This document shows positions 19,187 to 26,683 of a DNA stretch of 64,000 nucleotides, in pieces. Made by a program: the position numbers and the translations under genes. The DNA is from JB111 sp049856175 (lineage in GTDB: Bacteria; Actinomycetota; Actinomycetes; Actinomycetales; Actinomycetaceae): positions 1 to 64,000 of the forward strand of contig NZ_JBNDNA010000009.1 in NCBI RefSeq assembly GCF_049856175.1, given 5' to 3'. The notes beneath the pieces are model-generated. The model was not told where the DNA came from, searched no databases, and saw nothing but the letters and a program-made list of their open reading frames with translations. Each line of letters begins with the position of its first letter. The first letter of the stretch is position 1.

Positions 19187-20243
19187 CGTCCTGGCCTCCT
19201 CGGAACGGTCCGGCGCTACGACGCAGTCGTGGGTCGACGAGCGGGAAGAGGAGGTCGACCAGCGCGTTGACCACCACGTAGACGATCGCGAGCAGCACCA
19301 CCATGCCGAGGACGACCGTGAGATCGACGGCGCTCACCGAGTCCACGATGAGGCGCCCCAGACCGTTCCTCGAGAAGACGGTCTCCACGACGACGGTGCC
19401 GCCGAGCAGGGACGCCACCCTCAGGCCGAGGACCGTGAGGAAGGGCAGGGCGGCGTTGCGCAGGCAGTGCCGCAGCACGGTGTACCACCGCGAGGCCCCC
19501 TTCGCCGGAGCGGTGACCGCGGCGTACGTGGTGCCGAGCTCGGCGCGCAGCGAGCTGATGAGGACCTGCGCGAGCTGCGAGGCGCCGAGCAGGCCGATGA
19601 CAGTGGCGGGAAGCACGAGCGAGGCCGCCCCGTCGCTGCCCGAGGACGGGAACCAGCCCAGCAGGATCGCGAAGACGTAGATGAGCAGGATGCCGACCCA
19701 GAAGACCGGCAGGCTCGCGTACGCCGCCGGGACCATGGCGACCACCGAGCGCAACCGACGGCTCTGCGGCGCCACCGCGACGACGGCCAGCGCGAGACCG
19801 GCCGCGACGGAGATGACGAGCGAGAGCCCCGCGAGGAGCGCCGTGGGCGGGAGTGCCTGCCCGATGAGGCGGGTGACCGGCTCGCCGGTGACGAGCGAGT
19901 CACCCAGGTCGCCGGAGAACAGGCCGACCAGCCCCGTGACGTACTGCGCGGGCAGCGAGGCCTCGAGGCCGAGCTCCTCGCGCAGCGGGCCGATCTCGAC
20001 CGACGAGAGCTCAGCCGTCCCGACCGCGTCGGCCGAGCCGATCCGGCTGAGGACCGCGTCGCCCGGGAGGACGAACAGCAGGCCGAAAGCGAGCGTGTAG
20101 GCCACGAGCACCACCACGACCGCTCGCAGGACCTTGCCCACGACCAGCCGCAGGGTCCTGCGCCCCTCGCGCGGGTCCTCGGGCGGACGCGGCCGGGGCC
20201 GGACCTCCTGCAGCACCTCCTCCTGGAGGTCGGTGGCACTCAC
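19176..20243 (-). CDS. ABC transporter permease, DppB/OppB type
   Basis: The 355-residue protein has an N-terminal charged extension of about 45 residues, then six hydrophobic segments. It contains the OppB-like run LLFVLPGDAVL and an EAA-like loop. The GTG at 20243 follows GAGGAGTGA, which belongs to the 3' end of the binding-protein gene, so the ribosome site lies inside the previous gene. It is the partner of the DppC-type permease. Confidence 0.9.
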   Translation of the reverse strand: MSATDLQEEVLQEVRPRPRPPEDPREGRRTLRLVVGKVLRAVVVVLVAYTLAFGLLFVLPGDAVLSRIGSADAVGTAELSSVEIGPLREELGLEASLPAQYVTGLVGLFSGDLGDSLVTGEPVTRLIGQALPPTALLAGLSLVISVAAGLALAVVAVAPQSRRLRSVVAMVPAAYASLPVFWVGILLIYVFAILLGWFPSSGSDGAASLVLPATVIGLLGASQLAQVLISSLRAELGTTYAAVTAPAKGASRWYTVLRHCLRNAALPFLTVLGLRVASLLGGTVVVETVFSRNGLGRLIVDSVSAVDLTVVLGMVVLLAIVYVVVNALVDLLFPLVDPRLRRSAGPFRGGQDDVR

Positions 20244-20247
20244 CGGG

Positions 20248-21873
20248 TCACTCCTCGATCCAGGCGTTGACCAGCAGCGGCATGTGGCTGGCCTCGAAGG
20301 TCGGCAGAGCAAGCTCGTTGCGGTAGGCCAGCGGCTGGACGAAGTCGTACAGCGGGATGAAGTACCCGCGGTCGAGCACGAGCTCGGCGGCCTCGGTGAC
20401 GAGCGGCCGGCGCTCCTCCTGCCCGGGCGTGGAGAGGATCTCGCCGAACAGGGCGTCGAGCTCCTCGTCGTTCCCCGCGAAGTTCGTGCGCAGCACCTCG
20501 GGGTCGGGACGACCGGCGAGCTGCCAGGAGAAGGCGTAGTCGCCGGAGGCGATGCGCTGGTTGAGATCCGGTGTGGTGAGACTGCCGAAGGTGAGCTCCA
20601 CCCCGATCTGCGCCCACTGGGACTGCAGCACGGCGAGGTTGGGCTCGTGGGAGATGGTCGAGCCCGTGTAGATGAGGTCGAAGCTCAGTCGCTCACCGTC
20701 GCGCTCCCGGACGCCGTCCTCGGCGGGCAGCCACCCGGCCTCGTCGAGGAGATCCTCGGCGCGGGCGACGTCGGTGACGATGTGGTCGGACAGGTCCTCC
20801 CAGTAGGGGTTGGTCGCGCTCAGCACGCTCGAGGCCGGGACGTCGATCGCGGACGCCCGCTCGAGGATCGCGTCCCGGTCGACCGCGAGGCTCAGTGCCT
20901 CGCGGACCTCGGGCTCGTCCAGGCCGGGGTGCTCGGTGTTGGCGACGAGGCCGATCGCGCCGCTGGGCAGGGGCTCGGTACGGATCGTCACGTCCGGGTT
21001 GGTCGAGAGCTCGGTCTTGTCGGCCGGCTCCGTGTTGTGCAGGAGCGTCAGGCCGCCGGCCCGGAGCTCGGAGGCGGCGATGCTGTTGTCGCTGATGTGG
21101 TGGACCTCGATCGCGTCCAGGTGGGCGGCCCCCTGGTTCGGGAACGACTCGGGTGCCCACGCGTAGTCGTCGCGGCGCTCCAGCACGTATCCCTCGTTCG
21201 CGCGCACGTCGGTCGCGACGAACGGCCCGGAGCCGACGACGGTCAGCCCCTCCTGCCGCTCCTCGAAGGTCCGGGCCGACGTCTCCGGCGCGACGATCCC
21301 GAGCGCGCTGGTCGAGGCGGCCTGCAGGAACGAGGAGTTCGGGCTCTCGAACCGGAACTCGACCTCGTACTCGCTCGGGGTGACGATCTCGCCGAGGTCA
21401 CCGATCCATGAGTTGGCGACGGCGAAGCTCGCCCCGGCGTCGACGATCGACCGGTAGCTCGCGGCCACGGCCTCGGCGTCGAGCTCCTCGCCGTTGCTGA
21501 AGGTGACGTCCTCACGCAGCGTGAACGTGTAGACCGTGGCGTCGTCGTTGACGGTCCAGTCCGTCGCGAGCCACGGCTCGAAGTCACCGTCGGCGTCGTG
21601 CAGGACGAGGGAGTCGACCGTCTGGCGCAGCGGTACGGCCAGGCCATAGCCGGTCGCGGTCGCGGGGTCGATCGAGCTCCCGCCGCCCGGCCCGGGAGCT
21701 GCTCGGTAGTGGAGCGTGCCGCCGTTCACGGGCTCCCCGTCGATGTCGGCGGCCTCGCCGCTGCCCGCGCCGCTCGCCGCCGCGCAGGCCGAGAGCAGCA
21801 TGGCGGCGCCGGCGACAGCCGGCAGGGCCTTCGGGACAGCGGCGGAGCGCCGGACTCTGGTCGTTCGTGCCAT
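20248..21873 (-). CDS. Peptide/nickel-type ABC substrate-binding lipoprotein (SBP family 5)
   Basis: The 541-residue extracellular lipoprotein has a basic start, a hydrophobic core and the lipobox LLSAC with Cys near residue 30. SBP_bac_5 features follow: WLATDWTVNDDATVYTFTLR, an internal VGSGPF, and ALSLAVDRDAI. It is the first gene of the operon SBP-permease-permease-ATPase and defines substrate choice, probably an oligopeptide-like or other organic ligand. Transcription is divergent from a signal-less binding-fold protein and an MFS transporter, which may be part of the same physiological response. Confidence 0.92.
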   Translation of the reverse strand: MARTTRVRRSAAVPKALPAVAGAAMLLSACAAASGAGSGEAADIDGEPVNGGTLHYRAAPGPGGGSSIDPATATGYGLAVPLRQTVDSLVLHDADGDFEPWLATDWTVNDDATVYTFTLREDVTFSNGEELDAEAVAASYRSIVDAGASFAVANSWIGDLGEIVTPSEYEVEFRFESPNSSFLQAASTSALGIVAPETSARTFEERQEGLTVVGSGPFVATDVRANEGYVLERRDDYAWAPESFPNQGAAHLDAIEVHHISDNSIAASELRAGGLTLLHNTEPADKTELSTNPDVTIRTEPLPSGAIGLVANTEHPGLDEPEVREALSLAVDRDAILERASAIDVPASSVLSATNPYWEDLSDHIVTDVARAEDLLDEAGWLPAEDGVRERDGERLSFDLIYTGSTISHEPNLAVLQSQWAQIGVELTFGSLTTPDLNQRIASGDYAFSWQLAGRPDPEVLRTNFAGNDEELDALFGEILSTPGQEERRPLVTEAAELVLDRGYFIPLYDFVQPLAYRNELALPTFEASHMPLLVNAWIEE

Positions 21874-22101
21874 GGGGTCGTTCCTCTCGGTGGGCGGGCC
21901 GATCGCGCGATGCGGGCGGTCGGCCGACAGTCGCCGTACACGAGGGACGCTAAAGATCTACATAGAACTTCTATCGCAAGAACCCTCTGGTTCTCGCATA
22001 TTGAGATTTCAACCATGGCACGATGTTCGCTTCGTCGAGTTATCTACCGTCCATCCCGAGCGTCCATATAGAACGTTCACCGACGACCATTGAGGTGAGA
22101 C
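21874..22101. promoter_or_regulatory. AT-richer divergent intergenic region with palindromic operator candidates
   Basis: This 228-bp region is distinctly less GC-rich than its surroundings. It holds a perfect 13-nt palindrome ATAGAACTTCTAT (21962-21974) and an adjacent AGAACC-CTCT-GGTTCT inverted repeat (21979-21994). A related ATAGAAC half-site lies at 22068-22074, followed by the palindrome GAACGTTC (22071-22078). These flank both promoters and are good operator candidates. No regulator gene is encoded in the cluster. Confidence 0.6.
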
Positions 22102-22998
22102 ATGAGCACGATCAAGATCGAGACGCACGCCGCCGTCTTCTACCTGCCCTACTTCGTGGCGAGGGACAAGGGCTACTTCGCGGACGAGGGCCTCGACGTC
22201 GAGCTGGTCCCGAAGCCGGCGCCGCCGGAGGACGGCCTCGAGCTCATCGAGGAGCCTGCGGCTCAGGACTCGTTCCACACCTTCACGCTGTTCGAGTCCG
22301 GCACGACCCAGCTGTACAACGCGTGCGAGTGGGGGCAGCTCCGCCGCTCCCAGGACAGCAACCGCGGAGGCCGGGTGGTCGCCCGGCGCGCGGCCGTCGC
22401 GAGCCAGGCGATCGTCGTGCGCGGCGACTCGCCCCACAACGTGCCCACCGACCTCGCCGGGGTGCCCGTCGGGGTCAACTTCCACCACGGCTCGCACTAC
22501 CTGGTGCTCCAGACGCTGGAGGGCTTCCTGCCCCGCACGGACATCAAGCTCCTCGGCGTCAAGGGCAAGAGTCGCCTCGACGCCCTCGCCGACGGGGACA
22601 TCGAGGCGGTGGCGCTCATGGAGCCGTGGATCAGCGTCGCGGAGAAGCGCGGGTACAAGGTGCTCGCCGAGGCCCACTACTTCGGCGCCGAGGTCGCGGA
22701 CGACGCGATCTCCCCCGACGACTTCGACCGGATCAACCGGGCCGTGAGCCGTGCCGTCGACACGATCCACGACGACATCCGGCCGTTCCTGCACTACTTC
22801 ATCGAGCAGGCGGCGGGCGTGGAGGATCTGCGCCCCGAGGACCTGCGGCCGAGCCGGCTGCGCTACATCCACCCCGGGCCGTACCCGGAGGAGGACTACC
22901 ACCGCATCCTCGACTGGATCGCGAGCTGGGGACTGATCCGCGCCGACGCCGAGTACGAGAAGCTGGTCGACAGCTCGAAGTTCGTCGACCTGCGGTGA
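22102..22998 (+). CDS. Substrate-binding-fold (NMT1/THI5-like) protein without signal peptide
   Basis: The 298-residue protein begins directly with the first strand of a periplasmic-binding-protein fold (MSTIKIETHAAVFYLPYFVA, then GYFADEGLDVELV). It has no hydrophobic leader or lipobox, so it should be cytosolic. Related SBP-fold proteins without leaders can be enzymes (the desulfinase DszB, yeast THI5) or ligand sensors. A single conspicuous Cys sits in YNACEWGQLRR. The next gene, an MFS exporter, starts inside its stop (GTGA), so the two are tightly coupled. The function is unknown. Sulfur-compound or pyrimidine metabolism is only a possibility. Confidence 0.8.
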   Translation: MSTIKIETHAAVFYLPYFVARDKGYFADEGLDVELVPKPAPPEDGLELIEEPAAQDSFHTFTLFESGTTQLYNACEWGQLRRSQDSNRGGRVVARRAAVASQAIVVRGDSPHNVPTDLAGVPVGVNFHHGSHYLVLQTLEGFLPRTDIKLLGVKGKSRLDALADGDIEAVALMEPWISVAEKRGYKVLAEAHYFGAEVADDAISPDDFDRINRAVSRAVDTIHDDIRPFLHYFIEQAAGVEDLRPEDLRPSRLRYIHPGPYPEEDYHRILDWIASWGLIRADAEYEKLVDSSKFVDLR

Positions 22999-24623
22999 CC
23001 GGGCGCGCGACGGCGCCGCGGGGGCCGGCGCCGTCGCCCGTGCCCGTACGCGACCGTGTCCTCATCCTGTTCTGCGGGTTCACGGCCGGGATGCTGCTCC
23101 TGGACCTGCACAAGATCTCGATCGCGATCCCGTCGATCGACGCGGCCCTCGATCCCGGCCCGGTCCGGCTCCAGCTCGTCTCGGCCGCGTACGTCGTCCT
23201 CTTCGCCGTCACGCTCGTCCCGGCCGGGCGTCTCGGGGACCACGGATGGCGCCGCCGACTTGCGCTCATCGGCCTCTACGGATACCTCGTCTCGAGCGTG
23301 GTGTGCACGATCGCGCCGAACGCCGACACGGTCATCGTCGGACGCGCCCTGCTCGGGGTCTCGGCGGGTCTGCTGATGCCGCAGATGATGGGCATCGTCC
23401 AGGGGCGGTTCACCGGACCGGCCCGCGCACGAGCCTTCGGCGTGTACGGCGTGTGCGTCGCCTGCGCGACGGCGCTCGGCCCCAGCGTGGGTGGGCTCTT
23501 CCTGCTTCCCGGCATGTTCGGGTGGCGCGGCGTGTTCGCGATGAACCTCCCGGTCGGCCTCGTCCTCGTCCTTGCCGCGCACCTCCTGCTCAGCGCCGTC
23601 GACCAGCCCCGCCCGACGAGGCGCCGGCCCGATCTCGATCACGGTGGTGTCGTCCTGCTGTCCGGCGCCCTGGTCGGTTTCCTCCTCCCTGTCGTCCTCA
23701 CGACGGGGCGTCCGGTCGACTCGCCCGGGCGCTGGCTGCTCCTCGTCCCGGCCGCCGCGCTGGCGACCACGTTCGTCCTGCGCACCCGTACGCGGGCCGC
23801 CGCAGGCCGCTCCCCCCTCATCAGTCCCGCGCTGCTCGCGCTGCCGTCGTTCCGCAACGGCGTGCTCATCTCGGCCACGTGGTTCGCCGCGGTGCCGGGC
23901 GCCTCGCTGGCCCTGACGATCTACCTGCAGCAGGTCGAGCACCTCAGCCCCCTGCTCGCGGGGCTCGTCCTGCTGCCCGCCGCCGTCGGCTCCGCGGTGG
24001 GCGCGGACATCGGCGGTCGCACCGTCACGCGGTGGGGCCGCCGGCTCACCGCGCTCGGCATGACGCTGACGCTCCTCGCCATGGCCGCCGTCGTGGTGCT
24101 CCTGCACGGCGACCTGCCGGGTACCGCCCTGCTCGCCGCGGTGTCGGCCCTCCAGCTGGTCTCCGGCGTGGGCACGGGCATGGTCGTCTCGCCGAATCAC
24201 GCCCAGATGCTCGCCGACGTCCCACCGGCCCAGGGCAGCGCAGCCGGAGCCGTCGGACAGCTGGGCCAGCGGGTGGCGAACAGCTTCGGCGTGGCGGCCG
24301 CGTCGGTCGCCTACTTCACCGTGATCTACGGCGGCGGGTGGAGCGTGTCCGACGCTCCTCCCGCCGCCCACCTCGGCGCGACCCTCCGGGCGACTGCCGT
24401 GGCGATGTGCTTCCTGCTCGCCTCCCTCGCGGTCGCACTGGTCGACCTCCGTCGGCAGCGCGCCGGCGATGCTGGCCGCGCCGCCCTCGCCATCCGCGGC
24501 GACCGTCCGGCCGGTCGGGCGGGTCAGGCGGGTCAGGCGGCCATCGCGGAGGCGGGCACGGACCGGATCTCGACGTCGAGGACCGTCTCGACCGCGGGCA
24601 GGATGCGGCAGCCCTCCCGGTAG
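22995..24623 (+). CDS. MFS transporter, DHA2/EmrB-QacA type (about 14 TM)
   Basis: The 542-residue protein has about 14 hydrophobic helices. Motif A is present (LVPAGRLGDHGWRRR), as is the DHA2 motif C-like GPSVGGLFL. Members usually export drugs or metabolites by proton antiport. The GTG at 22995 overlaps the stop of the upstream SBP-fold gene. A longer upstream reading frame is a shadow of that gene. The last about 45 residues are hydrophilic and Ala/Arg-rich, and they lie antisense to the end of the OsmC-like gene (24533-24623). The tail may have arisen through loss of an earlier stop. Confidence 0.88.
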   Translation: MTGRATAPRGPAPSPVPVRDRVLILFCGFTAGMLLLDLHKISIAIPSIDAALDPGPVRLQLVSAAYVVLFAVTLVPAGRLGDHGWRRRLALIGLYGYLVSSVVCTIAPNADTVIVGRALLGVSAGLLMPQMMGIVQGRFTGPARARAFGVYGVCVACATALGPSVGGLFLLPGMFGWRGVFAMNLPVGLVLVLAAHLLLSAVDQPRPTRRRPDLDHGGVVLLSGALVGFLLPVVLTTGRPVDSPGRWLLLVPAAALATTFVLRTRTRAAAGRSPLISPALLALPSFRNGVLISATWFAAVPGASLALTIYLQQVEHLSPLLAGLVLLPAAVGSAVGADIGGRTVTRWGRRLTALGMTLTLLAMAAVVVLLHGDLPGTALLAAVSALQLVSGVGTGMVVSPNHAQMLADVPPAQGSAAGAVGQLGQRVANSFGVAAASVAYFTVIYGGGWSVSDAPPAAHLGATLRATAVAMCFLLASLAVALVDLRRQRAGDAGRAALAIRGDRPAGRAGQAGQAAIAEAGTDRISTSRTVSTAGRMRQPSR

Positions 24624-24976
24624 CGCTCGACCAGAGCGGCCGTGTCGATCTCGTCGAGTCCCGCCACGACGACCTCGACGAGGAGCCGGCCGGCCTTGAT
24701 GCGCCCGCGGTGATAGCGCGTCGTGCGAGCGCGGACCTGGACCGAGAGGTCGTCCTCGGGATCGGCGTCGGGGCTTGCCCCGCTGCGCAGCGTGTTGACG
24801 AGGTTGACCGTGAGTGCCGAGACGAGCAGGTCGAGCGGCCCCGGCGCCCTGCCCGGGCCCCCGGTGGCCACCGACCCGTCGGCCAGCAGGGCGAAGCCCT
24901 CGCCCTGCACGGTGAACCGGCCACGGACGGCGGTGGTACACACGGTCACGGCACTGGAGTAGTCGAGTCCGGACAT
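24533..24976 (-). CDS. OsmC/Ohr-like family protein lacking the first active-site Cys
   Basis: The 147-residue protein has the OsmC layout: an N-terminal beta sheet, then the central helix (GPLDLLVSALTVNLVNTL), then a second helix containing C124 or nearby (YREGCRILPAVET). Active OsmC/Ohr peroxidases have one Cys in each helix. Here the first is absent, so thiol peroxidase activity is doubtful. The 3' end overlaps the convergent MFS gene by 91 bp. The role is unknown; organic peroxide resistance is the family function. Confidence 0.75.
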   Translation of the reverse strand: MSGLDYSSAVTVCTTAVRGRFTVQGEGFALLADGSVATGGPGRAPGPLDLLVSALTVNLVNTLRSGASPDADPEDDLSVQVRARTTRYHRGRIKAGRLLVEVVVAGLDEIDTAALVERYREGCRILPAVETVLDVEIRSVPASAMAA

Positions 24977-25115
24977 CGGTGCTCCTCACGCTCGGGTCGG
25001 GCGGTTCACCGGCAGTCTGCTCCGACGCGTGCCGCCCCCACCCGGACATGCCCCCGCAGGTCCAGATGCCGGGACGCCGGCGTGAGGGAGGCGCGGGAGG
25101 GTCACCGACGGGCGG

Positions 25116-25448
25116 TCAGCGCCGGGCGATCTCGGCGGCGAAGATCGCCGAGGCCCGTTTGAGGATCTCGATCTCCTCCTCGGCCCGTGCGAGCGCCCCC
25201 TCCAGCTCCGCGACACGTGCGACGAGATCCTCCTTGGGGGCCTGCCGCCACCGTGCCCGCGAGCTCGCGTCGAACATGCCGTCGTCGAGCCGCTTGGCCC
25301 ACAGACGAAGGGACTGCTCCCCCACCTCGAACTCCTCCGCCACCTCGCGGAAGATCGCCCTGTTGCCCGGCTCGGCCTCGCGCCGTTCGACCACGCGGCG
25401 TACGGCTGCCTCGCGCAGCTCGTCGCTGTACTTCTTCTCGAACGGCAT
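25116..25448 (-). CDS. Orphan IS3 OrfA-like HTH/coiled-coil protein
   Basis: The 110-residue protein opens MPFEKKYSDELREAAVRRVV, has an HTH (EVAEEFEVGEQSLRLWAKRL) and a C-terminal coiled coil (ELEGALARAEEEIEILKRAS). That is the OrfA pattern, but no OrfB follows: the next 139 bp before the OsmC-like gene are non-coding and no terminal repeats were found. It is either a relic of an IS or a retained DNA-binding protein. The ORF is undamaged. Confidence 0.75.
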   Translation of the reverse strand: MPFEKKYSDELREAAVRRVVERREAEPGNRAIFREVAEEFEVGEQSLRLWAKRLDDGMFDASSRARWRQAPKEDLVARVAELEGALARAEEEIEILKRASAIFAAEIARR

Positions 25449-25584
25449 GGGGCCCCTTCATCCGGTCAGACCGTTGATCCCCCATTGTGGCGGAAGAGCG
25501 GGGTCTGGATCGGCAGACGCACGACAGAGCAGGTGCGGACCTCGACCGCCTGACCGAGGTCGAGCTCGGCGAACCGGAGCCGCG

Positions 25585-25603
25585 GCGCCGGGGGTCCCGG
25601 CGC
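25585..25603 (-). terminator. Hairpin downstream of the nuo-grcC gene run
   Basis: GCGCCGGG (25585-25592) pairs perfectly with CCCGGCGC (25596-25603) across a 3-nt loop. It lies 85 bp beyond the stop of the prenyl synthase gene. A weaker 7-bp hairpin lies at 25541-25564. The rest of 25449-25687 shows no gene. Confidence 0.5.
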
Positions 25604-25687
25604 GACAGCGGCGGGCAGCACCGCGCTCACCATCACGCGCGGCGAGCAGAACCGCGCTCATTCGTGGAGCAGAAGTCCGCTCGCTCG

Positions 25688-26683
25688 TCAGGAGATGCGG
25701 TCGACGAGCATCGTGGCGAGGTCGGTGAGGGCGTCCTTCACCTCGCCGTCGGGCAGGACCGCGAGCTCGGCGACGGCGTCGTCGGCCCAGCGCCGCGCGA
25801 TCGCGCGGGACTCCGCCATGACCTCGTGCGCGCGCAGGGCCTCGACCGCGGCGGCGAGCTCGGCGTCGCCGGACAGGTCGCCGTCGAGCAGGGCCAGGGC
25901 CCGCTCCCCCGCCGGGTCGAGCGTGCCGGCCGCGCGCCGTGCGCGCAGGAGCAGTACCGGCATCGTCGCGACGCCCTCGCGAAGGTCGGTGCCGGGGACC
26001 TTGCCGGACTCCGCCGTGTCGGAGGCGACGTCGATGACGTCGTCGGCGAGCTGGAACGCCACGCCGACCTTCTCCCCGAAGGTCGACACGGCGTCGGCCA
26101 GGTGCGCCTCCGCACCGGAGAAACGCGCGCCGTAGAAGGCGGAGGCCGCGATGAGCGATCCCGTCTTGTCCGCGAGCACCCTCAGGTAGTGCTCGATCTC
26201 GTCCGACCCCTCGTCGGGGCCCACGGTCTCGTGGAGCTGCCCGAGGCAGAGGCGCTCGAACGTGGCCGCGTGCAGCATGACCGCCTCGGCGCCGAGGGAA
26301 GCCACGAGGGAGGACGCCCGGGCGAACAGCAGGTCCCCGGTGAGGACGGCGACGTTGTTGCCCCAGACCACGTGCGCGGCGGGCACCCCGCGGCGCACCT
26401 CGGCCGAGTCCATGATGTCGTCGTGGTAGAGCGTGGCCAGGTGGGTGAGCTCGACCGCGACGGCCGCGCGGACGACCTCGTCGCCGACGCCCGACCCGAG
26501 CTGGGCGGTGACGATCGTGAGCAGCGGGCGCAGGCGCTTGCCCCCGGCGTCGGACAGGTGGGCGGCCGGCTCCTCGGTCAGCCGGTCGGCGCCGCGCACG
26601 GCCGCCGCCAGGCGCTCCTCGACCTCGGTCAGGGCGGGGTCGACCTGATCGAGGCGGGCGGAGAGGAGCTCGAGCCGGGTCAC
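25688..26683 (-). CDS. Long-chain polyprenyl diphosphate synthase (GrcC/HepT-like)
   Basis: The 331-residue all-helical trans-prenyltransferase carries the first aspartate-rich motif DDIMD (88-92) and the second, DDVID (about 213-217), which bind Mg and allylic diphosphate. GGKRLRP (47-53) is also present. It should make the C40-C50 side chain attached by MenA in menaquinone synthesis. The GTG at 26683 overlaps the nuoN stop (GTGA), so it is the last gene of the complex I operon. Mycobacterial grcC1 likewise lies next to menaquinone genes. Confidence 0.9.
   Translation of the reverse strand: MTRLELLSARLDQVDPALTEVEERLAAAVRGADRLTEEPAAHLSDAGGKRLRPLLTIVTAQLGSGVGDEVVRAAVAVELTHLATLYHDDIMDSAEVRRGVPAAHVVWGNNVAVLTGDLLFARASSLVASLGAEAVMLHAATFERLCLGQLHETVGPDEGSDEIEHYLRVLADKTGSLIAASAFYGARFSGAEAHLADAVSTFGEKVGVAFQLADDVIDVASDTAESGKVPGTDLREGVATMPVLLLRARRAAGTLDPAGERALALLDGDLSGDAELAAAVEALRAHEVMAESRAIARRWADDAVAELAVLPDGEVKDALTDLATMLVDRIS

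Noticed and set aside
25116..25448. Second complete insertion sequence
   Set aside because: No OrfB, no inverted repeats and no target duplication could be found around it.
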